This document shows positions 47,601-56,304 of a stretch of DNA of 64,000 bases, one piece after another (within the stretch, counting starts at the first letter, position 1; the number at the start of each line of letters is the position of its first letter). Location: NCBI GenBank assembly GCA_009920765.1, contig RFZJ01000004.1, positions 41,239 through 105,238 on the forward strand, written 5' to 3'. Both the position numbers and the translations under genes were made by a program. Source of the DNA: Planctomycetota bacterium (GTDB lineage Bacteria > Planctomycetota > Planctomycetia > Gemmatales > Gemmataceae). The notes under the pieces were generated by a model that was not told where the DNA came from, made no database searches, and saw only the letters and a list, made by a program, of their open reading frames with translations.

Positions 47601-48490
47601 CTGGGATTGGAAATCAAATCGCCTGCAAGGTGCTCCTTGACAAATTGGTTATATGGAACGTCCGAATTAAAGGCACGAATAACATAATCACGATACTGAA
47701 AAGCGTTGGGAATAGTGGCATCAAACTCATGCCCACGGGAATCACCGTACCGAACTAGATCAAGCCAATGTCTAGCCCATTTCTCACCAAACGAAGATGA
47801 GTCGAGCAATTTATTGATAACCTTTTCAAATGCATTGGGCGAATTATCTTGAAGAAAAGCCTTTGTATCTGTGGGAGAAGGGGGGAGACCAGTAAGATCA
47901 AAATAAGCTCTTCTGATCAAGGCTTCTTTTTGCGCAGGATTTGAAGGAGACAATCCTTTTTCGATCATTTTTTCAAGCACAAAAGCATCAATCGAAGATT
48001 TAACCCATGGATTAGTACCCAAGGACTTAGGCTTAGCTTTAGTCAATGGTTGCCAAGCCCACTGCTTTTTTCTTTCTTCAAGATTAAATGTGTTGGCTTT
48101 AACTTCAACAATGTTTTCGTTCGGCCAGTAAGCGCCGTCTTTGATCCATTTGCGAAGATCCTCGATTTGGGAAGCAGAAAGTTTGCTTTTGGGAGGCATC
48201 TTTATTTCATTATCGTAACCCACAACTTTCATTAACAAACTTTCATCAGGTTTTCCAGCAACAAGCAAATGCCCCGAATCACCACCCTTCAAAACCGCAG
48301 ACTTCGAATCCAATAAAAGGCCACCGCGTTGTTTTTTTGATGCGCTATGACAATCATGGCAATAACCAACAAAAAGAGGACGAATTTTATTTTCAAAAAA
48401 ATCATGTTCTTTTTGATCAGCACCCGAAGCATGCTTAACAGATGCAATCAAAATTAAAGGAGCTATTAAAGCAAAAACTTTACAACTCAT
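44633..48490 (-). CDS. PSD1 planctomycete cytochrome c protein
   Basis: This 1285-residue secreted protein begins with a signal peptide, then the PSCyt1 heme motif 'CHDCH' at 44-48 and 'GKPDESLLMKVVGYDNEIKMPP'. DUF1549 follows near residue 160 ('DLTGLPPSPTDTKAFL' and 'WARHWLDLVRYGDSRG'). A long insert at about 430-860 contains repeated beta segments ('FESGSFKKWKVEGNAFG', 'IMIAGPLHGNLVRTIDM') that look like a jelly-roll or carbohydrate-binding-like region. The DUF1553 end carries 'RVMVNRIWHHLLGRGIV' and 'RLSGESIRDAMLFISGGLD'. It is paired with the DUF1501 gene, a common planctomycete arrangement. Confidence 0.9.
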   Translation of the reverse strand: MSCKVFALIAPLILIASVKHASGADQKEHDFFENKIRPLFVGYCHDCHSASKKQRGGLLLDSKSAVLKGGDSGHLLVAGKPDESLLMKVVGYDNEIKMPPKSKLSASQIEDLRKWIKDGAYWPNENIVEVKANTFNLEERKKQWAWQPLTKAKPKSLGTNPWVKSSIDAFVLEKMIEKGLSPSNPAQKEALIRRAYFDLTGLPPSPTDTKAFLQDNSPNAFEKVINKLLDSSSFGEKWARHWLDLVRYGDSRGHEFDATIPNAFQYRDYVIRAFNSDVPYNQFVKEHLAGDLISNPRLHPVEGWNESILGTGFLYLGEEVHSPVDIRLDQADRFDNRIDVIGKTFLGLTIACARCHDHKFDPITTKDYYSLFGFLSSSHYRLARFQSLEKNKKVDQKLASLRSTLEPQIKFELSEVVKNAAMNFPAYAKAANLGYKLVKASPVSGSVGQDILFDDFESGSFKKWKVEGNAFGTVPVSANDLAPEQKDGSFQGKFLVNSYIQNNGKKVARSDKPTGTLTSSPFLIERNYISFLVGGGGHIGKTCVNLLVDGKIEISITGKNQNAMVLTSMDVRRFAGKMATIQIVDQETSGWGHIAVDSIKQTNSVAPNDASVHVLGKINKNDLDKIAIAEKLDPTTLSDFLAYLLKADADPKHQDNFLAKKILHPEMIPSVNKGQLVVVDSPEFSASVKTKRLIVDYGNLLASDWMPDDFSYGHGPVKLASLRILGSKSLPAFQFAEYSAAMVDPFWKDLKHAKWAEPEPGALGANRAGRILSTPSFTVEDGWVHFLAKGKGKVYSSVGAHIMIAGPLHGNLVRTIDMNDWGWVSIDLSRYKNLPAHLEFSSEDLNFAVRLVLQGGQDKPLLPTAPREYLARTLPSLDVPLFYNEIQKMLLELATLVKQEKVVDDSKNTILASVGNLFINCGLIKIDTGAKHPLASLLEKQDMLQGEVQWDSQLGLALHDGSGIDEKVFVRGSHKNLGEPAPRSFLTALGGAKITKENSGSGRLQLAEWITNIEIDPFLPRVMVNRIWHHLLGRGIVTSVDNFGLLGEKPTHPELLDFLALQFVEDGWSVKKIIKKIMLSSVYQGSSTPSVNAKKNDPENLFLSHANMKRLSGESIRDAMLFISGGLDETMFGPPINVNLSVFQEGRGRPASGPLDGAGRRSIYLSVRRNFLSSFMLAFDSPIPFSTVGKRSVSNVPSQALILMNDPFVHQQSEKWSKKIISQYEDTRTRLDAMFWQALNRPPSSSELEECIGYLSSLPPTDSDSQKWASIAHSLWNVKEFVWIP

Positions 48491-48575
48491 GGTCAACCCT
48501 TAATTTGCAGGTGAAAAAGAACTATGATCATTATAACCTAGGATTTGTTATGAATCCAACGGCAAATAAGCTGGT

Positions 48576-49955
48576 TTATTGCTGCATCAAATCAATGCAA
48601 ATCAAAGTGTTTCTACCGCGAACATACAAAAGTCCATGCGACAAAATAGGTGCGCACCAGCATGGTTCCTGTAGCAAAGGAACACCATTGGCTGAAAGCG
48701 CTGCAACAGAAATCTTCTCAAACTTTTCCGGATTGATTTTGATTAAATACAACAAGCCATCTTCCGCCTGGCAGATAAAATGACCATCCACTTGAAGCAA
48801 AGAGCATCTGGTAAGTTCAGGAACCGACCATTTCACCTTACCAGTGTTTAATTCAATACAACGAAGTTCCGCATTGGACTTGTGCCTACCACTTGAACCA
48901 TAAATAAATCCATCGACATGAATAGGTGTATTCCAATGGGCCATCATTGATTTATCGCGCCCCCGGGTTTCATCATCCCAAAGAACCTTGACCGCCCCCT
49001 TGTTAACTTCCAACAAAGCAGAACCAGGACCATAAGTTTCAGAGATAAAAATCTTATTTCCAATAACCACTGGGGTTGCTGCATTGACACTCTCAAGAAT
49101 TCGTGCCCGCCATGGGAAAAAAAAATCTTGCTTTCCAGTTGTAGGCTCAAAGCCAATCAACCCACCTCGGGCAAGATGCAGTCCGTATTTTCGATTATCA
49201 ATTGTTGTAATCAAGGGGCTTGAATAACTGGCAAGTTCATCGGAAAACTGATAAACAATCTTTCCTGTGAATTTATCAAAAGCTACAACCGCACTGCCAT
49301 TGCCCTTGAGTTGGGTAAAATCATTTTTATCACTGCCTTTAGGGCTGCCACCAATGGGAACCAAAAGAAGTCTCCCATCAATAATTGGCGTGCTCCCAAC
49401 TCCAAAGAAATTTTGAACTACGCCAAAATCAGCCACTGTGTTGATTTTCCAGAGGAGTTTACCATTTGAAATATTGATGCAATGAAGCAAACCTTCAGGT
49501 CCAAGGATATAAACGCGGGCGCCATCAACCACAGGATAGCAACGCGGGCCATTGCTATAACCATATAAATCTTGATAGTCAGAATCATAAGTGAATGCCC
49601 AGAGTTCTTTGCCGTTTTCGCTATTACAGCAACGCAATCTAGCTGTACCTTTGGCTTGATCAAAAAGAAACGCCCTGCCCCTACTGATTGCAGGCATGGA
49701 ATATCCATCCGCCATCCTCGCTCCCCAAAGAATCTTAGGGCCCGCAGCAGGCCAGGGTGTAATACCTTTCTCTGGTGAAAAGCTATTGGTGTTTTTCCCC
49801 AGAAATGATTCCCAGTCGTGTCCAAATTTTCTGGTACCTAAATCCTCGGGCAAGGATTCGTCCTGTGGGTCTGCACCAAAAACATTGCTTGGGGTTGCAA
49901 CTGAAAATAAAATAGTAGAAACAACAGCTAAACCGAATGGGATAAGTCGAAACAT
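48576..49955 (-). CDS. Secreted PQQ-like beta-propeller protein
   Basis: 459 residues with a signal peptide to about residue 28 ('SNVFGA'). Repeats such as 'NSENGKELWAFTYDSD', 'NISNGKLLWKINTVAD' and 'ELNTGKVKWSVPELT' are blades of the PQQ-binding-like (YncE/quinoprotein alcohol dehydrogenase-like) propeller. No PQQ-ligand residues can be confirmed. AAGGAG is seven bases before the ATG. It is the first gene of the minus-strand run leading into PSD1 and DUF1501. Confidence 0.85.
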   Translation of the reverse strand: MFRLIPFGLAVVSTILFSVATPSNVFGADPQDESLPEDLGTRKFGHDWESFLGKNTNSFSPEKGITPWPAAGPKILWGARMADGYSMPAISRGRAFLFDQAKGTARLRCCNSENGKELWAFTYDSDYQDLYGYSNGPRCYPVVDGARVYILGPEGLLHCINISNGKLLWKINTVADFGVVQNFFGVGSTPIIDGRLLLVPIGGSPKGSDKNDFTQLKGNGSAVVAFDKFTGKIVYQFSDELASYSSPLITTIDNRKYGLHLARGGLIGFEPTTGKQDFFFPWRARILESVNAATPVVIGNKIFISETYGPGSALLEVNKGAVKVLWDDETRGRDKSMMAHWNTPIHVDGFIYGSSGRHKSNAELRCIELNTGKVKWSVPELTRCSLLQVDGHFICQAEDGLLYLIKINPEKFEKISVAALSANGVPLLQEPCWCAPILSHGLLYVRGRNTLICIDLMQQ

Positions 49956-49988
49956 TGGTGGTCTCCTTACCTGCTTAATGTAATTGGT

Positions 49989-51785
49989 TTATTTGGATTC
50001 CAGATCTTCAACGCCATCAAAGGTCGATAATGGGGGTTTCCGAAGGAACTCAATGGCTTTAGCCATAAGACTTAAAGAGGCTGTGTCATAGTTTCCGTTT
50101 TGATTGGCAATAAGAGGATATAAATCCCGACAGGCAGGTCCAAACTCTTTCGCTTCATAATGCTTTAAAGCTGACTCATAGACATCTGCATCGCTTCTCC
50201 ATTCAATTGAAGAAACTTCTGCGTGAAGTTGATAAATATCCACTGGTTCGTTAATACCAATAACCCTGACTTTTCTTAATCTTCGGGTTGCGAAAGCCCC
50301 TCCCAACATTTTTTTCGTAAAACCACTTATTAAAATAGGTACACCCATTACTTTAGTGGCACCTTCAATACGACTTGCAAGATTGACCGTGTGGCCCAAC
50401 GCACCGTATTGAAATTTCATCTTACTACCAGTGTTACCACACAATGCCATGCCAGAATTAATTCCAATGCCAACCTTAACCGGAAGTGAAATTTTATTTT
50501 TCCAGCGTTCCTGCACTGCTGGCATCCGGGCAACCATAGCCAATGCGGCTTTACAAGCCTTTATTGCATGATCAGCCTGAGGTGCAGGGGCATTCCACAT
50601 CGCCATAATTCCATCCCCTGAATAATCCACCACAACCCCATCAAATGACATAATACAAGAGGTCATCTCTTCCATGACATCGGCAACAAGATTACATGTT
50701 TCTCTAGGATTAAGCGTTTCAGATATCCGCGAAAAACCCCGGATATCTGAAAATAGGACGGTTATTTCTGATTCATGCCCCTCAAGAAGTTTAGGATTTT
50801 TTTGTAACTCCCGGGCAAGGTCAGCAGAAAAAAACTGTTCAAACTGAACCCGCAAGCGCCCTGCTTCGGCCTCTTGCTCCTGTCTCGCTAGGCCAGCGCC
50901 TACAGAACTTGCCAAGAGTTGCACAATTTGGGCTTCAAGTGGGTTCACCGAAATATTCGGTCCCGTGGCCGCAGTAACTTTGTTACGCACACCATAAATT
51001 GCACCTACAACATTTTCTGATTTATCAAAAATAGGTGAAGCAATAACGGCTTCAATTCCTATTACACTTTCACTTTGGCTCTGAAGGGCAGCACCACCCT
51101 GATAAAAAGTTTTTCGCTCTTTAGCCATTTTTCCTAGTACTGACATGCTAAATTCACGATGATCAACATCTTCATCCGGGAAACGAGCCTGAACCATCCA
51201 CCTTCCATTTTTTATCATCAAGACCAAGCCACGATCCAAACCGATCAAATTCACAACAGCTTGGGCTGTATCTTGGAAGAATTCCAAAGAACCACTGGCA
51301 GATTTTTGGACTGCAATCAGGGTTTCAAACCAAACTGCAAGTTTTTCTGGGCTTGGAGACTGCCCCAAATCAAGAAGACTTCCGGAAGATTGACCAGGAC
51401 TAATAGTAACTGCGGATTCCATTGAATCCAACAATGCTTTACTTTCCTCATCCAAGCCTACTTCATCTTCTTCTTCAACAAGCTCTATTTTTACACTTGT
51501 TTCACCAATAAACAGTGTTATCGGCAACAAAACTATAGCTGAAGTACCAATGCTTATAATTTCAGAAGTATCAAGCCTGATAGAATTTCTTTGGCTTAGA
51601 TTTAGAATTCGTATTTTAGAATTTTCCACCTGCTCAATTCGAACATGATTTCCGGATACATACGAATCATTGATTGTGTGACGAGGAATATTTTCCCTTT
51701 GTGGGCCTCGGCCCAACTCAAATGGGCCACCTGAATGCTCAACTTTAGCAACCTGACCATTATAAATGACAGTAAAATGTATCAT
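49989..51785 (-). CDS. FHA-GAF-adenylate/guanylate cyclase (class III)
   Basis: 598 residues in three parts: an FHA domain at about 1-100 ('GRGPQRENIPRHTIND', 'SGNHVRIE'), a GAF domain at about 145-300, a coiled linker, then the class III nucleotide cyclase at about 338-530. Metal-binding Asp residues are D347 ('FSDIRGFS') and D391 ('YSGDGIMAMW'). The purine-specifying position is 'GALGHTVNLASR', His instead of the common Asp, so the product cannot be assigned. FHA suggests phosphothreonine-dependent recruitment and GAF a ligand input. Confidence 0.9.
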   Translation of the reverse strand: MIHFTVIYNGQVAKVEHSGGPFELGRGPQRENIPRHTINDSYVSGNHVRIEQVENSKIRILNLSQRNSIRLDTSEIISIGTSAIVLLPITLFIGETSVKIELVEEEDEVGLDEESKALLDSMESAVTISPGQSSGSLLDLGQSPSPEKLAVWFETLIAVQKSASGSLEFFQDTAQAVVNLIGLDRGLVLMIKNGRWMVQARFPDEDVDHREFSMSVLGKMAKERKTFYQGGAALQSQSESVIGIEAVIASPIFDKSENVVGAIYGVRNKVTAATGPNISVNPLEAQIVQLLASSVGAGLARQEQEAEAGRLRVQFEQFFSADLARELQKNPKLLEGHESEITVLFSDIRGFSRISETLNPRETCNLVADVMEEMTSCIMSFDGVVVDYSGDGIMAMWNAPAPQADHAIKACKAALAMVARMPAVQERWKNKISLPVKVGIGINSGMALCGNTGSKMKFQYGALGHTVNLASRIEGATKVMGVPILISGFTKKMLGGAFATRRLRKVRVIGINEPVDIYQLHAEVSSIEWRSDADVYESALKHYEAKEFGPACRDLYPLIANQNGNYDTASLSLMAKAIEFLRKPPLSTFDGVEDLESK

Positions 51786-51846
51786 TAAAAGGCATTTCTC
51801 TTTATAGGTCCCCCAGTAATATCTTATGTCTTACCTTAGCAAACAA

Positions 51847-51881
51847 AAAAGCTGGCGGGAAGCTTTTTCCCGCCAGCTTTT
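51847..51881 (-). terminator. Rho-independent terminator between the Lpg1974-like gene and the cyclase gene
   Basis: A perfect 15-bp stem (51847-51861 with 51867-51881, core GCTGGCGGGAA/TTCCCGCCAGC) has a small loop. On the minus strand it is followed by a T-rich run (51850 downward). It terminates the porin transcript on the minus strand and may work both ways. Confidence 0.8.
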
Positions 51882-51907
51882 CACTATTAACCAGCCATGT
51901 TTGCCCA

Positions 51908-53245
51908 TTAAAAAGTTAAACCAAATTGGATAGATAATGCTTCAAGACTTAAATCGCTCAACCTCCTTGAGGCTTTGCCGAAACTTAAGGACTGAAAATC
52001 CAAACTATCAACCATATTGAAATAATTATAGAGTTCGTAACCAACTTTAAAATGCATGTGATCCTTGGTAAGGACTGCGCCAACACCAGTTTCCAACACA
52101 GGGACAATTTCATGATACTTATTGCTGATATTATAAAAAGTGGTTGCTCCATTACCATTGGTTTCAGTCAGATTATTATTGAAGGTTCCACTGAGAAGTG
52201 CAACTTTACCCCTGGCATAAAGCCCGAAATGTTTATTCAAGGCATAAGTACCTTCACCGCCGGCTGTTAAACCCGCACCGGTAAAATTAACCGGACTACT
52301 TACAAAATCGTTGACCGCACCAAGAGTGCCCCCGTTGTAAATTGCGCTAAATTGCTGTTCAATCCATGCAACCCGACCACCACCTGTAAACTTAAAATTC
52401 AGGTTGTCTGCAGCCCGGTATGTCCGAGCTACATCAATATCGATCACATTCATGTCAAGATTTCCCATGGCAGAAGCAGTGGAAACATCATCGAAAGTAT
52501 TATTGGTAAGAGTCGCATAAAGAGCTCCACCATTTGGGGCAGATAAAGATGAAGATGCATTGGAATGCAGGTAAAAATAATTAACACTTGTTTCCCAGCC
52601 ATCAGCAAATTGGTATCCCAATCCAACACGAAAAGCACTACGAGTCTCCCAATCGAGAGAATTAAGATTACCATTTATTACGCCCAGCCTATCGCTCGAA
52701 GTAATTGCAAAGTCAAAGGCATCCCTTCTAGGTTTAACCAGCAGGTATTCACCCGTTAGGAACAAGCCTTCAAGCCTGTAGCTTTTCCCGTTTCTTTCAG
52801 ATTCCAAATATTCGGAAGTAGCTTCCGCAACCTCAAGAGATCCAGAACCAGATGCAACGCCCGATTCAACTGATTTAATTTCTGAAACCGGCTTGGCGAT
52901 ACTGTTTTTCAGGACATTATCCTTATCACCCGGAATTATTGAAATTGGCGGCTGAATAGGTGGTGAGCCCAAATCATCCGTAGCCTTTGAATTGTTTTTT
53001 AACAAGTCAGAAGGGGGAGGAAGCACAAAAGGCTTTCCATCCGTGGTATCTGTATCTTTTGATTTAACTTGTTCCACTGGAGATTTAATTTGCTCCACCG
53101 GAGTTTTAACCTTTTCTACGGGGACAGGTTCAAAAGGGGCGGGCATAACCAGGGGTTCGACTTCTGCAAAAACAGAAAACGCTGAGCCAAGAAAGGCTGC
53201 AATCGCCAATCCAACTCGAAACTTATTACCATGTAGATTAAACAT
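51908..53245 (-). CDS. Lpg1974-family outer-membrane beta-barrel protein
   Basis: About 445 residues. The signal peptide ('GLAIAAFLGSAFSVFAE') is followed by a Pro/Lys/Glu-rich segment with repeats such as 'VEKVKTPVEQ', 'IKSPVEQVK', then a linker. The C-terminal half, from 'GLFLTGEYLLVKPRRDAFDFAI', is a beta-barrel of the Lpg1974 pore-forming family with alternating polar and apolar strands and a final aromatic residue ('IQFGLTF'). I chose the ATG at 53245 because it begins the signal peptide; the open frame extends to 53371. Confidence 0.82.
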   Translation of the reverse strand: MFNLHGNKFRVGLAIAAFLGSAFSVFAEVEPLVMPAPFEPVPVEKVKTPVEQIKSPVEQVKSKDTDTTDGKPFVLPPPSDLLKNNSKATDDLGSPPIQPPISIIPGDKDNVLKNSIAKPVSEIKSVESGVASGSGSLEVAEATSEYLESERNGKSYRLEGLFLTGEYLLVKPRRDAFDFAITSSDRLGVINGNLNSLDWETRSAFRVGLGYQFADGWETSVNYFYLHSNASSSLSAPNGGALYATLTNNTFDDVSTASAMGNLDMNVIDIDVARTYRAADNLNFKFTGGGRVAWIEQQFSAIYNGGTLGAVNDFVSSPVNFTGAGLTAGGEGTYALNKHFGLYARGKVALLSGTFNNNLTETNGNGATTFYNISNKYHEIVPVLETGVGAVLTKDHMHFKVGYELYNYFNMVDSLDFQSLSFGKASRRLSDLSLEALSIQFGLTF

Positions 53246-53486
53246 AACCCCCCCAAAGACTAAATAATTAAAAAGTATTGTTAAAAACCAAAAGCTTTCC
53301 ACAATTAATCCCAAAAAACAACTCTGGTTACCCAATAGTGGGGGATTTACCCTTAAAACAAAACCTGTCAAGACCGTGTTTACTATGGAAGTGCATTTAT
53401 TTCTAAAATAATCTATAACTAAACATAACTAAATTATAAAAGTCACCTTTATAGACACCATGAAAATTTAATTAGGACTTTATTTG

Positions 53487-54902
53487 ATGATTCCATTTAA
53501 AACAAAAATAGTTGCAACCCTAGGCCCCTCAAGCTCCAATGAACAAGTAATAAAAATGCTCATGCTGGAAGGAGCACGCATCTTCCGCTTGAATTTCTCC
53601 CATGGGCAACAGCACGACCATCTAGCCAACATTGAAATAATAAGACGCGTTTCTCAATCAATCGGATTTGAATCCACCATAGTTGCAGATTTATGCGGGC
53701 CCAAAATCCGGGTAGGCTCTTTTGTTGATGGTAAAATTCAAATCAAAAAAGGCGATATCGTCACTTTAGATACAAATCCTTGCCTTGGTTCTGCCAACCT
53801 TATTCATTCTCAATATCCACAACTTGCACAAGAAGTTTCGCATGGAACCCGCATTTTGCTGGATGATGGGTTATTGGAATTTAAAGTTCTCGATAAAACT
53901 GAAACTCAGGTTAAAGCAGAAGTTATTCGTGGAGGCATTCTTAAAAACAACAAAGGGATGAATCTTCCTGGATTAGCTCTTTCTGTTCCTGCTTTGACGG
54001 AAAAAGACAAAAAAGATGTTGATTTTATTGTAAATCATCATGTGGATTATATTGCCCTTTCTTTTGTTCGCAGCGCATCCGATGTAAAAACCTTACAAGA
54101 TTATGTTCAATCTAAAAATGCAATCATTCCTGTAATAGCAAAAATCGAAAAACCGCAAGCTGTAACTAACATTGATGAAATTTTGTCGCAAGCAGATGGA
54201 ATAATGGTTGCAAGGGGCGATTTGGGTGTTGAAATGGATCCAGAAAAAGTTCCAATCATCCAAAAAGACTTAATCAGAAAAGCCCGAGCTGTCTTTAAGC
54301 CGGTTATTGTTGCAACACAAATGCTCGAATCCATGACATCAAACCAAAGACCAACTAGGGCAGAGGTATCTGATGTTTCCAATGCAGTTTTCGAAGGAAC
54401 CGATGCGTTAATGCTTTCAGGCGAAACTGCTGCGGGGCTCTACCCCGTAGAATCTGTCCAAATGATGCGAAAGGTTTCCAAAGAAGTCGAATCCTGGCAA
54501 CTCCAAAACTACCAATCTGCAACTAACTCATTTAACTCAAGCTTCATTTCCTATGACCCACTCAGGCAATCTGTTGCAAAAGCAATTGCAAACATTACCC
54601 GAGATATCGAAGTTTGCGCAGTTGTAGTGAGAAGTCGGGGTGGAAAATCAGCCTCCGTGGTTTCTTCAACAAGATTAGCTCCCCCTATTTTGGCATTATC
54701 CACAGAACCAAACGTAGTTCGCAAAATGAATCTTCTCTGGGGGGTAAGCCCTGTTTTGGTGAACGCAGATGAATTTGAAGAACCCAAAATATGCGCCCGA
54801 AAAATAGTTTCTAACATGAATCTTGCTAAGCAAGGCAAATTTATTCTACTCCTTTCCGGGTTCGGAAAATCTGAACCCGCTATCACCGTGCTTCCCGCAT
54901 GA
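53487..54902 (+). CDS. pyk: Pyruvate kinase
   Basis: Pyruvate kinase (471 residues) converts phosphoenolpyruvate and ADP to pyruvate and ATP. 'TKIVATLGPSS' and 'FRLNFSHG' open the barrel; 'IAKIEKP' and the metal-binding 'VARGDLGVEM' follow, then 'TQMLESM'. The C-terminal allosteric domain is slightly shorter than in E. coli. The ATG at 53487 is chosen over an adjacent TTG at 53484. The next gene starts ten bases after the stop. Confidence 0.95.
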   Translation: MIPFKTKIVATLGPSSSNEQVIKMLMLEGARIFRLNFSHGQQHDHLANIEIIRRVSQSIGFESTIVADLCGPKIRVGSFVDGKIQIKKGDIVTLDTNPCLGSANLIHSQYPQLAQEVSHGTRILLDDGLLEFKVLDKTETQVKAEVIRGGILKNNKGMNLPGLALSVPALTEKDKKDVDFIVNHHVDYIALSFVRSASDVKTLQDYVQSKNAIIPVIAKIEKPQAVTNIDEILSQADGIMVARGDLGVEMDPEKVPIIQKDLIRKARAVFKPVIVATQMLESMTSNQRPTRAEVSDVSNAVFEGTDALMLSGETAAGLYPVESVQMMRKVSKEVESWQLQNYQSATNSFNSSFISYDPLRQSVAKAIANITRDIEVCAVVVRSRGGKSASVVSSTRLAPPILALSTEPNVVRKMNLLWGVSPVLVNADEFEEPKICARKIVSNMNLAKQGKFILLLSGFGKSEPAITVLPA

Positions 54903-54912
54903 AGGGCACTCC

Positions 54913-55773
54913 ATGAATAACATTCTCCCAAAACTACCAAGCAGAGATGCCGATTCACACAAAGGCACCTTTGGCACCACTTTGATAATTGGAGGTTGCA
55001 AAGGAATGTCTGGAGCAATGGTGCTATGTGGCACCGCAGCCCTAAAAAGTGGTGCAGGGTTGGTCCAAATTGGAACTCCACTTTCCATCAGATCTGAAGT
55101 TGCCATCGGGAACCCATGCTATACCACGATCGATCTTCCTGAAGACAAAAACGGTCAATTTAATCATCAGGCGATTAAAAAAGTCAGTTCCTTTACCAGC
55201 AAAGCCAGCGCAATAGTGCTTGGCCCGGGAGCAGGGGCCACCCAAGCCTGCCAAGAAATGGCATACCACCTTCTAAACCTTGAAACCCCCGTATTGTTAG
55301 ATGCTGATGCACTAAACAGCATGGCATCCAACAGGTTCCCAACAGAATTTAAAAACAAGAATATTGTAATCACCCCGCATCCCGGTGAGTTTTCGAGGCT
55401 AACACGATTAACTGCCAAAGAAATTCAAGCCGATCGCAAAATACTTGCCATGAATTTTGCCCAATCACACGGTTTAATAGTTGTTCTTAAAGGGCATGGC
55501 ACCGTGGTCAGTGATGGAAAAAGCGTCTACGTAAACGCCACTGGAAATCCCGGTATGGCAACCGGTGGTAGTGGCGATGTGCTTTCTGGAATTATTGGTG
55601 CACTTCTTGGACAGGGAATCCAAGCTTTTGAAGCTGCAAAACTAGGAGTTTATTTACATGGTTTAGCAGGAGACCACGCAAAAAAACAATTGGGAGAACA
55701 TAGCTTGACCGCATTAGATATTCTTGAGCATCTTCCTAGTGCATTTCTTTATCACGAGAAGGTGCTTTTATGA
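54913..55773 (+). CDS. nnrD: ADP-dependent NAD(P)H-hydrate dehydratase
   Basis: 286 residues of the YjeF C-terminal (ribokinase-like) family that repairs hydrated NAD(P)H. 'KGTFGTTLIIGGCKGMSGA', 'ALKSGAGLV', 'VITPHPGEFSRL' and 'GNPGMATGGSGDVLSGIIG' are the diagnostic motifs. In many bacteria it is fused to the NnrE epimerase; here it stands alone. I chose the ATG at 54913; the open frame runs back into pyk. Its closeness to pyk suggests co-transcription. Confidence 0.93.
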   Translation: MNNILPKLPSRDADSHKGTFGTTLIIGGCKGMSGAMVLCGTAALKSGAGLVQIGTPLSIRSEVAIGNPCYTTIDLPEDKNGQFNHQAIKKVSSFTSKASAIVLGPGAGATQACQEMAYHLLNLETPVLLDADALNSMASNRFPTEFKNKNIVITPHPGEFSRLTRLTAKEIQADRKILAMNFAQSHGLIVVLKGHGTVVSDGKSVYVNATGNPGMATGGSGDVLSGIIGALLGQGIQAFEAAKLGVYLHGLAGDHAKKQLGEHSLTALDILEHLPSAFLYHEKVLL

Positions 55774-55830
55774 ATGCACTTGTTATCATACCCATAAAAC
55801 GTTTTAAGTTATCTGCTTTATCAAACCTCA

Positions 55831-56295
55831 TTAAGAATTTTTTGTTTTTTTAAGCAAGCGCGCAAATTCATGAACCGATTCTTCCTGCATTTCTGTTTCA
55901 ATTGAACCTGGACGCAAGGTACGAATCTTGGACATCGCTTCCTTTGGCGACATTCCCTTGGCGACATAATAAGAAGCCAGGGCCACTCCCGTTCTTCCCA
56001 TTCCCGCTGCACAATGTACAGCAACACCCATATTTGAATTGTGTGCTTTTAATATCGATTTTATAATTCGATCTAACTGAGTTAAAGTGGGTGGCTCCAT
56101 ATCCACCACTGGCTCATGAATCATCATCAAGCCTGCACCATCGATCCAATTGCGAGGCAACTTTTCCTCGGTAAGGGTTATAAGCAAATCAATACCATTT
56201 TTTCTAAGCCATTCCACTTCTTCCTGAGAAACAGGCCGGGCCAGACCCGCAAGTTTCTTTTCATCTACCCACGAAAATCCATATGGTTCGCTCAT
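55831..56295 (-). CDS. Dual-specificity/tyrosine phosphatase-like protein
   Basis: 154 residues. The cysteine phosphatase signature HCxxGxxRT is seen as 'HCAAGMGRTG' at 94-103 (C95 nucleophile, R101 P-loop arginine), and D65 in 'EPVVDMEPPT' is a good general acid. 'LRPGSIETEMQEES' after it also fits the DUSP23-like subgroup. It is cytoplasmic by appearance. Its target is unknown. It lies 10 bases from the release-factor-like gene on the same strand, so the two are probably co-transcribed. Confidence 0.88.
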   Translation of the reverse strand: MSEPYGFSWVDEKKLAGLARPVSQEEVEWLRKNGIDLLITLTEEKLPRNWIDGAGLMMIHEPVVDMEPPTLTQLDRIIKSILKAHNSNMGVAVHCAAGMGRTGVALASYYVAKGMSPKEAMSKIRTLRPGSIETEMQEESVHEFARLLKKTKNS

Positions 56296-56304
56296 TGGCT
56301 ATTC

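Noticed and set aside
47303..47758. A 151-codon plus-strand frame within the PSD1 gene
   Set aside because: It is antisense to a well-supported PSD1 coding region and looks compositionally biased (Lys and Ile rich).
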